The notes under the pieces are model-generated. The model worked only from the letters and a program-made list of their open reading frames with translations. It did no database searches and was not told the origin of the DNA. 52,814 nucleotides of DNA from CAYMEV01 sp964431655 [NCBI: uncultured bacterium] (GTDB taxonomy: Bacteria > CAYMEV01), in contig CAYSKJ010000003.1 of the NCBI GenBank assembly GCA_964431655.1, positions 1 through 52,814 of the forward strand. The letters are read 5' to 3'. Positions 7,984 to 17,089 of this stretch are shown here, piece by piece (the stretch's first letter is position 1; the number at the start of each line of letters is the position of its first letter). The translations under genes were made by a program, and so were the position numbers.

Positions 7984-8409
7984 ATGTTTATCCATTTTGT
8001 CTTGCTTTCCGGTTTTATTCCCCTGATATACGGGGCAGGCCTTCCAGTGGACGGATCAAGCGCCCTGGTAAAAAAGCTGAATATTCCTGATATTGTAATT
8101 GGTCTTACAATTGTATCTTTCGGTACATCATCACCGGAGCTTATTGTAAATATATTTGCCTCAGTTTGAGGAAAATATGATATAGTTGCCGGAAATATAA
8201 CAGGGAGCAATATCTTTAATGTCTTCTTTATCTTTTGAGTTTTATCCTGCATAAGAACAAGCCAGATCATTCCTGGGGCCAGTTTTGATATTGATGTAAT
8301 TATTTTTGCAGGTATGCTGGTATTTTTAATCATCTTTGCCGGGATGGGCAGTATGCCTGAATTATGTGAAGGAATCGTGATGGTTTTATTTTATCTTGTA
8401 AACATTTAG
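7984..8409 (+). pseudogene. Decayed Na+/Ca2+ (CaCA) antiporter, internally deleted
   Basis: From the ATG at 7984 one reading frame gives GYGAG-like TM1 residues and the alpha-1 repeat IVSFGTSSPELIVNIFAS, then TGA (8167). It continues in the same frame with DIVAGNITGSNIFNVFFIF, a second TGA (8218), and a C-terminal piece (FDIDVIIFAGMLVFLIIFAG to VNI, TAG at 8407). These match the order of motifs in YrbG/CaxA-type antiporters, but the whole alpha-2 half is missing and the usual length of about 310-370 residues is reduced to 141 codons. An intact TATAAT at 7947-7952 remains upstream. Two in-frame stops and a deletion make it clearly inactive. Confidence 0.85.
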
Positions 8410-8456
8410 GTGCTGACGGTTGCCCGTTAAATAAAGACATGAAGAGTTATAAAATA

Positions 8457-8825
8457 TCAGAGCTTTTTCTTTATTACTCCGATACCCAGCACCAGGGCTC
8501 CAGCGCAGGAAGAACCTGTTACAATGCGGTCAAATCCGCTCAGGGCCACGGAACTCCAGCGGAATAAAGAACCCAGATAGATAGATGGGACCATTATCAT
8601 CCATACCGCCAGGATTACCAGTAAACCATGTTTAATTCTGAAATAACAGCAGAATATCAGCTGAGCAAGCAGAAATAATATCCCAAGGGGCCACTTAAAC
8701 AGGAAAGCAATTGACGGGATAAACGGCCTGCTTCCTGATCCTGCAGTCCCAAAGACAAGGGCTATTGATACAAGACTTATAAGAATCATTATTTTGGAAA
8801 GGTTTATTTTAATATTTTCATCCAT
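8457..8825 (-). CDS. Small integral membrane protein of unknown function
   Basis: The 122-residue product is almost entirely hydrophobic. It has three to four transmembrane segments (about 10-26, 44-62, 68-85 and 103-119) and a basic C-terminus (IKKKL). I recognise no family. It is transcribed in the same direction as the large cell-wall protein, whose 3' end is 88 bp away. Nothing in the sequence suggests a function. It is supported as a gene by its open frame and membrane-protein composition. Confidence 0.6.
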   Translation of the reverse strand: MDENIKINLSKIMILISLVSIALVFGTAGSGSRPFIPSIAFLFKWPLGILFLLAQLIFCCYFRIKHGLLVILAVWMIMVPSIYLGSLFRWSSVALSGFDRIVTGSSCAGALVLGIGVIKKKL

Positions 8826-8913
8826 CGCATATAGATGTACACTCCTGTCTTATAATCCCCGCATTACTTACAGCTGCCTGGTTTTGAGGGTTATTAACCG
8901 CCACTCAAAATAT

Positions 8914-11900
8914 TCATTTGAGGGTTGTCATGGCATTAGAGTCTCCCCCTGCAGCTATAAGCTCCCAGGTTCCTGAAGCTGAATTCCTGAGATACAGGTT
9001 TTTTGAAGAAGTTTCACAGGCTATGAGGTCATCCAGAATATTTCCCGTGAATTTGCCTGATATTATTCTTTTCAGGGATGCCATCACAAGACAGGTCCAT
9101 CCTTTGTCACCGTAGCTGTAAAAGTAAGTCCTGCCAAGGTAGGTAAATATTACTTCTGAACCGCCCTGGTGTATAATATTGCCAACAGCAATATAGTGTC
9201 CGTTATCAGGAGTACCCCATGTAAGGCGGTTGAACTGAAAACCCCTGGCGTCTGAGCCCTTTGAAACCCACTCAAAACTGTCAGATATATCATTTATTAT
9301 GTCAAAATTATAAAATCTCTCAGAGCGGTTTTTCATGGTCTCGTTCTTTGATGGGATATATCTGACCAGGTAGGTTCCTATGCCGTCAAATACGCATATT
9401 AACTCATTGTATCCATCCCCAGTTATATCTCCTGATGTCAGCTGGGACGGGCTTAATGTGAGTATATTTACAAAGGTGTCCAGGGTAAAATCATAGGTAT
9501 ACAGCCCTGGGTAGCCTGAAAATACCACAACCAGTTCATCGATTGAATCGATATCCCGGTTGAGATCACAGGACTCAAGTATATCAGCAGGCATTCCCAT
9601 CAGATTTGTCCAGTTGGCCTGGAAAGCCCACTTAAACAGACCGCTGTCTGAAAAAGAAGCTATGATATGCTGGTCTCCCGATGCAGTGGTTTTTGCTATG
9701 GTGAATTCATTGCACCCTGCATTCTCTCCGGCTATAATGTTCCACTGATTGCCTGCCATGTCATAATACCACAGCCCGTACCCCGGAAGAAGAGCAACAA
9801 CTTCAAGGCTGCCGTCGCCTGAGATATCTCCTGCCATAACTTTGGATGCTGAAATATTGCTCAGTATCTTTTCCCATGAGGAGCCTTTTGATATAATGTC
9901 CGGGGATTTGGAACTGCTGTAAGTCCAATGCCATAAGCCCTTTATTGAAGTGTTTTCCAGGCTTATCACTGCACTGGAATAATTGGATGTATCCTCTTGA
10001 ATAAGTGCGGTAAACTGAACATTCCGGCCGGGCATGGTAAAGAAGGTGCTGGAAGATGAGATGTTGTCCAGCAGGGCAACATCCTCCGGCAGGCCTGACC
10101 ATTCTGTAAAAAGGTAGCCTGCGGGCAGTTCAGCAGCTATATAAACCGTTTCGCCCTGTCCGTAACTGCCTTCCCCTGTCAGGTTAACCATGGAATCGCC
10201 GTTGAGGCTTACGGTATAATAAACGGTATTCTGGATATTTTTTGTTATGCTGTTGGATGGCTCTGATTCCGTCTGGCCGTACAGGGCGGTTACCCAGTAG
10301 GTATAACTGCCGTCGACAAGGCCCTCATCGAGGTAGTTTAAGGTATCAGGGCTGTTAATGGTTGCTATTGGTGAGCCGTTCCTGTAGACTTTATAACCGG
10401 TGAGGCTGCTGGCCGGATAATCGACAGTTATGCCTGTGTAATAATGGCATACTATCTGCTGCCAGGTAGAACCTGCATCAGCCATGTTCTTGGAGCCCCA
10501 CTGGGCCAGCCCTACTCCGTGGCCATAATAGTAGTCATATCCGCAGGGGCTTGGAACAGACCTGAGGTATGCAATGGGAGATCCGCCCCAGACATCCTCA
10601 TTGTTTTTGGTGTAGCCGTTGCTGTGGGCAAAGAATACGGATTGGATTATATTGCCGGAATATTTGAGCGAGTGGCCTGATGTAGCCTCCACAGCCTCAT
10701 CTGTTGTTGCATAATGATCCGGACCCCATGCCTGGCAGCATGTGGTTGTGCATACATCCGCCCCTACATCATTATGCTTGCTTGTAATGGCGGCATAGCA
10801 TCTTGCAGCCATCGCCTGGGCCCTTAAGGCCTGCTGGTTCCATGATGTATACACCTCTTTTGGTATCACACCCTTCAAATACTCGTCCATATCCATGACA
10901 ACTACGGTTCCATCTGTCATCAGGACACGCCGGGTTGCAGGCAGTTCAGTTATCTTGGCCATATTATAATCATCAATAATGTGAGCTGAGGGCAGAGGGT
11001 ATCTCTGGTATATCTTCTGCATCTGTTGTGGTGACGGGTTTTCAGGTGACATTAGTATGTTATGGAATTCATGTTTCTGGCTGGATGTATAGAGCTTTCT
11101 GTTCATGTCAATATAGCCGTCTTTATGCAGTTTGAGGCCTGTGGTGCCTGATGAATCAATTTCTACATCAAAATAACCCCTGCTGTCGCTGTAACCAAGA
11201 AGCCTGCCGCTGGTTTCATCATAAATCTCTGTCCCCCATATCCCTATGTCATCAGCCATGCATAAGATCTTCCCCTTTATATTTAAAGGCTTTACCGGCT
11301 TTACGGTTTCTTTAGAATATAAACCTTTGCCTGAAGGCAGGTCCCAGTTCAGCTGTACGCTGTTCTGGCCGATTATCTGCCCGGTAAGGTTCAGGGGAGG
11401 GTTGTAGACAGGATTGCCGTTAACTGTGATAGTAAAGGATATATGGCTGTCATCTGGTCCTTCCTGGTCACTGAACCAGGAATATCCATCCTGGTAGAGG
11501 TTAAAGGTTTCTGTATATTGCAAAGTCTGTGCAGTCTCAGGAGCCTGTACGGTAAAACTGAACTGGGTAACCTGTCCTGGAAGGCAGTTCTTTACTGCAC
11601 CCATGACTTTTGCCTGGGATATCCAGCTTGAATGGTGGAAAAGGCTGTTTCTAAACCGGGGGTTGGTAGTAGCAAGTATGGTGGCGGAGCTGAAAGAGTT
11701 GCTTCCTGTATTCAGGATATTTACCTCTACTGTTTCGGATGAACCGCTGTCCATGGTACTGGAATAACTAATACTGCTCATTTCGGCGCCGAAGCCCTCC
11801 CTGTTTCCTCCCGGGGTATATTCCAGATAGCTCCCTGAAGACCAGCCGTAGGTATACCCGTCTACATTGGCTACATAGAACTTATACCATCCCCCGCTTT

Positions 11901-13488
11901 CTTCCGCCACGGCAAAACTTTGACCGCTGGCCACTGTGGTTATTATGCCGTAGGAGGTGCTAGGGCCTGATCTTACATTAAGGGTTCCTTTCCAGTCCAT
12001 AACCCTTACCATGGCAGTGTCCTGACCGCCTTCAAGATAGCCATTATCCGTTGCCGTGCCTCCGTAGCAGTACCCGTACATGACACCTGTTCCGCTCGGA
12101 ATGTGTATACGGTACCACCCGTTTTCATAATAATCGCTGACATATTTTTCACCGGGATATACCTCTGTTATGATGGCATAGGAAGACCCCGGGCCTGACC
12201 TTACATTCAAAAAACCGTCCCCTGTCGGCTTGACCTTTACAACAAAGGGATTCCCTGAACTTCCTCCCCCGTCCAGCAGCATTCCCATCCATGTGGTCCA
12301 TGGCAGGTTCCCGGGGCAATCTGTGCTTGTACCCGGCATTTCATTGTGTCCCCTTATACCTGGGAGGGCTCTTACTTTTGGAATGGCATGGAGATCGGCA
12401 AAATACCTTGCCATATCAGTTGAGGCAGTAAGCATTGCAACGCTGTACCATAAATCCGGGTTTGCAGCAGTTGCTTCATGTTCAACGCCTATGGAGCGCC
12501 TGTTGTTTTCCGGGTATCCGCTTGCGCCGCAGTGCCATGCTGAATATTCAACCAGTACGCATTGAGATATTTCACCGTCGGATGCCCTTATTACAAAATG
12601 AGCGCTGGAATTATTATTGTCGGGATGCTGGAACCAGGATATGGCTCCGGCATAAGTACCGACACCTACCCAGTGATTTACCCATGTATCGATATCCGTA
12701 CCGTATCTTGAGGAATAGTTGGGGCTTGCGGTTGATGAATTATATATAGCAGGGGGGTAGTCGGAGGATTTGGAACTGCTGTACCCTGTTTCCCAGTCAA
12801 TTTCAAGCTTCCTGGGGTAAGGTTCTATTATTATCCTTTCTTCCCAGTTGGTAGAGCTTATAATTCCGCTTTCCAGAACATTGTAGTAACGCAGTGCCTG
12901 TTTCATGCCAAGCTCGCGGGAGAACAAACCGCTGAATTTAATCAGGGGTTCGAGCCAGTCCTCGATGATATCTCTGTTAATATTCATTTCATCTGCATAT
13001 TGAGAAAGAAGGGCTGCAGCCCCCCTGATATTGTGCATGGCATCATATTTCAGCGTTTCAGGACTAAGGTTTAACAGCTCTGCTGATTCTATCAGGGTAC
13101 TGCAGTAGCTATTTTCAACCAGATGCATGATACCCCATCCCCTGTCTATGGACGGGCCTATCTGTGTCCAGTTGTTTTCGATCTGGCCTATTACCTTCAG
13201 GAGGGCGCAGGGGACTTTAAATTCCCCTGAAGCTGACGCGAAATACTTTTCGAGCGTTTTTACTGATGGTTGTGGGCTGTTAAGAAATTTATACCAGGAC
13301 GCATAATCATCATCATCGAAAATACTGCTGTCTGTTTTTTGAACGACTGTCTTCAGTATATTGGAAAGATCCTTTTGTAAAAATATATCACCGTTTTCAT
13401 AAGTTATCCTGGTTACTCCCTCAGCCTGAAAGAATACACAGGCAAAAAGAACCAGAATCAGGAAAAAAGCAAGCTTTGACTTATGCAT
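8914..13488 (-). CDS. Giant secreted murein hydrolase: transglycosylase-like + amidase_2 + 2 SH3 + SpoIID + Fn3/propeller
   Basis: The protein has 1524 residues. Order of modules: signal peptide (1-22); lysozyme-like/SLT-like helical region (85-170, candidate catalytic Glu104 in GQIENNW); zinc amidase of the T7-lysozyme/PGRP type (260-405, candidate ligands His272, His381 in GHNEMPG, Cys391 in TDCPG); two bacterial SH3 domains (415-485, 490-558, each with LNVRSGPS/G); a beta-sandwich (570-690); the first half of an Fn3-like domain (698-720); a carboxypeptidase-regulatory-like segment (735-812); SpoIID (855-1022, YLKGVIPKEV and GHGVGLAQWG); the second half of the Fn3-like domain (1029-1080); an InlB-B-like repeat (1090-1162); and FG-GAP/propeller-like repeats (1180-1510). 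It should cut both stem peptides and glycan strands outside the inner membrane. It has a canonical promoter and strong SD (GGGAGGT). Domain calls are motif-based. Confidence 0.88.
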   Translation of the reverse strand: MHKSKLAFFLILVLFACVFFQAEGVTRITYENGDIFLQKDLSNILKTVVQKTDSSIFDDDDYASWYKFLNSPQPSVKTLEKYFASASGEFKVPCALLKVIGQIENNWTQIGPSIDRGWGIMHLVENSYCSTLIESAELLNLSPETLKYDAMHNIRGAAALLSQYADEMNINRDIIEDWLEPLIKFSGLFSRELGMKQALRYYNVLESGIISSTNWEERIIIEPYPRKLEIDWETGYSSSKSSDYPPAIYNSSTASPNYSSRYGTDIDTWVNHWVGVGTYAGAISWFQHPDNNNSSAHFVIRASDGEISQCVLVEYSAWHCGASGYPENNRRSIGVEHEATAANPDLWYSVAMLTASTDMARYFADLHAIPKVRALPGIRGHNEMPGTSTDCPGNLPWTTWMGMLLDGGGSSGNPFVVKVKPTGDGFLNVRSGPGSSYAIITEVYPGEKYVSDYYENGWYRIHIPSGTGVMYGYCYGGTATDNGYLEGGQDTAMVRVMDWKGTLNVRSGPSTSYGIITTVASGQSFAVAEESGGWYKFYVANVDGYTYGWSSGSYLEYTPGGNREGFGAEMSSISYSSTMDSGSSETVEVNILNTGSNSFSSATILATTNPRFRNSLFHHSSWISQAKVMGAVKNCLPGQVTQFSFTVQAPETAQTLQYTETFNLYQDGYSWFSDQEGPDDSHISFTITVNGNPVYNPPLNLTGQIIGQNSVQLNWDLPSGKGLYSKETVKPVKPLNIKGKILCMADDIGIWGTEIYDETSGRLLGYSDSRGYFDVEIDSSGTTGLKLHKDGYIDMNRKLYTSSQKHEFHNILMSPENPSPQQMQKIYQRYPLPSAHIIDDYNMAKITELPATRRVLMTDGTVVVMDMDEYLKGVIPKEVYTSWNQQALRAQAMAARCYAAITSKHNDVGADVCTTTCCQAWGPDHYATTDEAVEATSGHSLKYSGNIIQSVFFAHSNGYTKNNEDVWGGSPIAYLRSVPSPCGYDYYYGHGVGLAQWGSKNMADAGSTWQQIVCHYYTGITVDYPASSLTGYKVYRNGSPIATINSPDTLNYLDEGLVDGSYTYWVTALYGQTESEPSNSITKNIQNTVYYTVSLNGDSMVNLTGEGSYGQGETVYIAAELPAGYLFTEWSGLPEDVALLDNISSSSTFFTMPGRNVQFTALIQEDTSNYSSAVISLENTSIKGLWHWTYSSSKSPDIISKGSSWEKILSNISASKVMAGDISGDGSLEVVALLPGYGLWYYDMAGNQWNIIAGENAGCNEFTIAKTTASGDQHIIASFSDSGLFKWAFQANWTNLMGMPADILESCDLNRDIDSIDELVVVFSGYPGLYTYDFTLDTFVNILTLSPSQLTSGDITGDGYNELICVFDGIGTYLVRYIPSKNETMKNRSERFYNFDIINDISDSFEWVSKGSDARGFQFNRLTWGTPDNGHYIAVGNIIHQGGSEVIFTYLGRTYFYSYGDKGWTCLVMASLKRIISGKFTGNILDDLIACETSSKNLYLRNSASGTWELIAAGGDSNAMTTLK

Positions 13489-13603
13489 GACCTACCTCCC
13501 GATAGAATTCATCTGTTTAATGTTTTAAGGATACTCTGAAAACATCTGCAAACCCAAGAAAGAATTGATAATGCCAAGTATTGTTATCATTGCAATCACC
13601 TGT

Positions 13604-13632
13604 ATTATATCACAAAACTTCCTGAATTTCAA
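13604..13632 (-). promoter_or_regulatory. Sigma-70 promoter of the giant murein hydrolase
   Basis: On the minus strand TTGAAA (13632-13627), a 17-nt spacer and a perfect TATAAT (13609-13604) give a leader of about 110 nt before the ATG at 13488. Confidence 0.6.
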
Positions 13633-13756
13633 GCGTTAGGCTTATAAATTATTGTGCCGGGATGCTGATAGGGCTTCTTTATCTCAGGGAAAAGCTGGTG
13701 CAGGGAGAAAACAGTCTCCAAATATAAAGGCGGAAAAGAAGCTTTAACAGATTTTA

Positions 13757-16141
13757 TTAATTCTCTCTGCCGACAAACCTGTCAAACCATTCAATCATTT
13801 CTGCAAGAACATGTTTTATTGATTCTTCTGCATAGTAACCATGCTCCTCAAAGGGGAGTATTACCATCCTTGCGGTTCCTCCGGTGCCTTTTACTGCGTG
13901 AAACATCCGTTCTGTCTGCATCAGATGAGTGCCTGAGTTTGAATCCCTTTCTCCATGGATAAGAAGTATCGGTTTTTTTATTCTGTCAGCATACATGAAG
14001 GGGGATATATTAACATAGAAATCCCTGGCTTCCCATAATGTTCTCCTTTCGCCCTGGAAACCGAAAGGCGTAAGAGTCCTGTTATAGGCTCCGCTTCTTG
14101 CCACCCCTGCAGAACAGATACTGCTGTTGCCAAGCACTGTGGCTACCATGAAAGCTCCGTAGCTGTGTCCGGTAATTCCTATTTTTCCCGGGTCTATTAT
14201 GCCTTTTTCATTGAGATAGTTAACAGCAGCTTCAACACTTTCCACAGTCTGTTCTATAAAGGTGTCGTTTACAGTCTCGGGGCTGCCTACAATGGGAATC
14301 GCTGCACCATCCAGGACAGCATATCCTCTCAGGGTCATGTAGAGGGGAGATGCACCGATGAAAGAGAAAAAACGGCTGGGAGAAGCGCTGACCTGCTCAG
14401 CAACTGACATATCGGTATATTCTCTTGGATAGGCATTTATTATAAGGGGCAATCTGTTGCCCGGCTTATATTCAGGAGGATAATACAGGGTGCCTGACAG
14501 CTGTAAACCGTCCTTTCTTTTATAGCTGACAAGCTCTTTCTTTATACCGGTTATCTCGGGGTAAGGATTTTTATAAAAAGTGACCTGTTTTTTCTCCCCG
14601 GTTCTAAGATCAACAATAAAGTAATTTCTTTGTATATCAGGCTTTTCACTGCTGATTAGCACTCTTTCAAAACCTGAACCGTAGAATCCCAAAACCTGCT
14701 GGAAACAACCACTACCACACCTGTAAAGAATATCCATCCTTTTTTCAGAGATGCTGTATTTTCCGATAAAGGGCAGATTGCCTTCGGGGGTGGCTCCCCG
14801 GGAGTTATTGAAATATAAATTGTCATTTCTGTGTAAAAATACAGTCTCACCCCGCGGGGTTCTTGTGGTTATAAGCTGACCGGGATGATTATACCGGTCC
14901 AGAAGGCTCATATCGAATAAAACCTGGGTTTTATTTTTACTTATATCATGCATGGAAGCTGTCATCCATACACGGTCCCGGTCAAATTCCCTGACTATGC
15001 ACAGGTCCTTGTGCTCTGACCACTCTATTCCGGAAAATCGGTGAACAGTCCTTGTTATCTCCCGGGGCATGCTGTCAAAGGGCGCAGGCAACCGGACTAT
15101 TCTATCCCTGTATTCAGCTTCATTCATCGGATTGCCTCCGTCAAGGGCTTCAGCCCAGTAAAGCATTGCATTATGGTGGGGCTGCCATGATATATCCCTC
15201 GGCCCCTCAGGTACTCCTCCCTGGGGTATATTATCCATCAATGGCTGTTTATGTACAGTGTAGGCTAAATTTCCGTCAGTATCCCATACTTCATGGGTTT
15301 TAGGGAAAAAATAATAAGGGAAAAGATAGGAATAAGGCTTTTCAATTTTTGTTACCAGAAAATATCCGGCATCTGGTGATATTGATACACTGCTGTAAAT
15401 TCCCGGTTTACCAATGGATTTTCCTGCATGTTTATTAATGTTATAAATTAAAGGCTGTACCTGGAAATAGTAATCAAAGAGCTCAATATCATGCGTATTT
15501 CCCAGAAGGTTCTGATAGGTCACAATAAGCCCTTCGGAACCCTGGCACTCATCAATTATTGGTGATGAGGGAACAGGCGGAGCTTCGGGTGCTTTGCCGC
15601 GGTTTTCCGGTATTGCTGATATATAAAGGTTTTCATTGTCAATCCAGTAAAACCCGCCATTTCCAAAAGCATCGTTTACCAAAACAGCCGGTATCTCGAA
15701 ATGAGTCCTCTCAGGTATATTTATTATATATAAAACAATTCCCGCCTCAGCCTCGATACTGAGGGCGCAATTCCTGTTATCCGGGGATAGCACAAAATTC
15801 CTCGCACCTCCCTGAAGGCTGATATCAGGTATAAAGCTCCGGCCAGTTTCATGATAGGTAAGGGAAAAAGAACTAAAGGTAATATTCTGTACTGCGGCAT
15901 TCAGACGGGGGGACAGCCTCACCCCGGCCAGCGGCAAATATGGTTCAGCAAGCTTGCTCAAGGGAGGAAGGCTATCGTAACTGTATTTTATTGAAAAGGT
16001 TGTAAAATTTTCAAATGCATGGGAGGGGGGGAGTTCAGCTTCGAGGATTCTTTTAATGTTTTCAGGGGGTTCTTTGTATTGGGCACTTATTATATTTATG
16101 GAAAAAAGCATAAGAATAAATGAAATGAACAGTTTTTGCAT
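13757..16141 (-). CDS. Secreted prolyl-oligopeptidase family (S9) serine peptidase
   Basis: The product has 794 residues with a signal peptide (1-20, cut after ISA). The N-terminal two thirds form a beta-propeller-like region; the C-terminal alpha/beta-hydrolase domain carries the catalytic triad Ser660 (GHSYGAF), Asp733 (HGERDSNSG) and His767 (EEHGYY). The order and spacing match S9 peptidases, and the overall sequence resembles the glutamyl-endopeptidase (S9D)-like branch. It is probably periplasmic and degrades oligopeptides. Specificity beyond the family is not readable. It stands alone, upstream of the giant murein hydrolase on the same strand. Confidence 0.9.
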   Translation of the reverse strand: MQKLFISFILMLFSINIISAQYKEPPENIKRILEAELPPSHAFENFTTFSIKYSYDSLPPLSKLAEPYLPLAGVRLSPRLNAAVQNITFSSFSLTYHETGRSFIPDISLQGGARNFVLSPDNRNCALSIEAEAGIVLYIINIPERTHFEIPAVLVNDAFGNGGFYWIDNENLYISAIPENRGKAPEAPPVPSSPIIDECQGSEGLIVTYQNLLGNTHDIELFDYYFQVQPLIYNINKHAGKSIGKPGIYSSVSISPDAGYFLVTKIEKPYSYLFPYYFFPKTHEVWDTDGNLAYTVHKQPLMDNIPQGGVPEGPRDISWQPHHNAMLYWAEALDGGNPMNEAEYRDRIVRLPAPFDSMPREITRTVHRFSGIEWSEHKDLCIVREFDRDRVWMTASMHDISKNKTQVLFDMSLLDRYNHPGQLITTRTPRGETVFLHRNDNLYFNNSRGATPEGNLPFIGKYSISEKRMDILYRCGSGCFQQVLGFYGSGFERVLISSEKPDIQRNYFIVDLRTGEKKQVTFYKNPYPEITGIKKELVSYKRKDGLQLSGTLYYPPEYKPGNRLPLIINAYPREYTDMSVAEQVSASPSRFFSFIGASPLYMTLRGYAVLDGAAIPIVGSPETVNDTFIEQTVESVEAAVNYLNEKGIIDPGKIGITGHSYGAFMVATVLGNSSICSAGVARSGAYNRTLTPFGFQGERRTLWEARDFYVNISPFMYADRIKKPILLIHGERDSNSGTHLMQTERMFHAVKGTGGTARMVILPFEEHGYYAEESIKHVLAEMIEWFDRFVGREN

Positions 16142-16250
16142 TGTTCAGCAAACCTCCTCAGGCTTTTATGAAAGGCTACGATTGGGCATTTAGCATTGTT
16201 TCGGTTAAAGCATGCCAAAAAAAAGTATTTTAATCCAGAATAAAATATGT

Positions 16251-16256
16251 TATAAT
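16251..16256 (+). promoter_or_regulatory. -10 box of the two-repeat exported protein
   Basis: A perfect TATAAT lies 35 nt before the ATG at 16292. The -35 is poor, so an activator may be needed. Confidence 0.4.
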
Positions 16257-16291
16257 AAACTCCTGAAATCAGCAAATTGAAGGAGGCAAAG

Positions 16292-17011
16292 ATGTATAAG
16301 TATTCTATTTCTATGGGTTTGTTTTTTCTCCTGGTTCTGGGCAGCTTCTGTCCAACAGCAAATGCTCAGGAAGATGCATGCAGTCCTGTTGAATGGATAT
16401 CTGAAATTGAAGGTATCATATTGAGCTCAACAGAGATGAAAGCAGGAAAATGTGAAAGGGTTTATGTTTTCAGCAATGATGTTGACCTTGTTTTCAACCG
16501 GATAAGAAGAGGATTTGAGGACCGAGGCTGGAATATTGAAGAAGACACAGAAATAAATATTCCGGGTCTTGAATCGAGGATGCTCAAAGCTGTGCATGGG
16601 TCCATGGCAGCAGAGATTGCAACACGGCAAGACAGCGGTGGGACAAAGCTGGCTGTTGAATTAAGGGGATCAGAATCTGATATTTCTGAAAAACAGTCGG
16701 GCATCGAAGGTGGTGCTTCCTCCCTGTCCCTCAGCCTTCCTGTTCCTGATGGATGCACCCTTATATCAGAGACCCGGGATGATGAGGATTATGTACTGAC
16801 TTACAGCTGCACCGGGGATATGGGCAAAGCGGTCAGCTGGATAAGCAGTGAATTAAAAAAGCAGGGCTGGGAAGTGGACGACGACAGCTCGGCTTCTACC
16901 AGCTTCGGGCTTGGAGCAACCATTGAAGCTGAAAAAGGCGGATATGATCTTGATATTTCTTTTTCCGGAACTTCCATGAGCGGGACCATAGTCTATACTT
17001 TAAGTCAATAG
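16292..17011 (+). CDS. Exported protein with an internal two-fold repeat, unknown function
   Basis: I place the start at 16292 because AGGAGG lies 5 nt upstream; the longer frame starting at TTG (16277) is less likely. The 239-residue product has a signal peptide ending NAQ|EDA. The mature part seems to contain two copies of one module. In the first, FNRIRRGFEDRGWNIEEDTE is followed by GLESRMLKAVHGSMAAEI; in the second, VSWISSELKKQGWEVDDDSS is followed by GLGATIEAEKGGYDLDI. Each is a helix ending in GW, an acidic turn and beta strands. I recognise no family name. It is divergent from the S9 peptidase and convergent with the cupin. Confidence 0.7.
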   Translation: MYKYSISMGLFFLLVLGSFCPTANAQEDACSPVEWISEIEGIILSSTEMKAGKCERVYVFSNDVDLVFNRIRRGFEDRGWNIEEDTEINIPGLESRMLKAVHGSMAAEIATRQDSGGTKLAVELRGSESDISEKQSGIEGGASSLSLSLPVPDGCTLISETRDDEDYVLTYSCTGDMGKAVSWISSELKKQGWEVDDDSSASTSFGLGATIEAEKGGYDLDISFSGTSMSGTIVYTLSQ

Positions 17012-17029
17012 TACAGCGCCATTATATAA

Positions 17030-17088
17030 ACTATCCTTAGAATACCTTCGTTTTAAGGGATTTACTTACTCAGGATTCCATGGATAGT
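17030..17088. terminator. Possible bidirectional stem-loop between convergent genes
   Basis: ACTATCC (17030-17036) pairs with GGATAGT (17082-17088), with inner pairs GAAT/ATTC and CCTT/AAGG. It is the only structure seen in the convergent gap and is a weak candidate for a shared terminator. Confidence 0.25.
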
Positions 17089-17089
17089 C

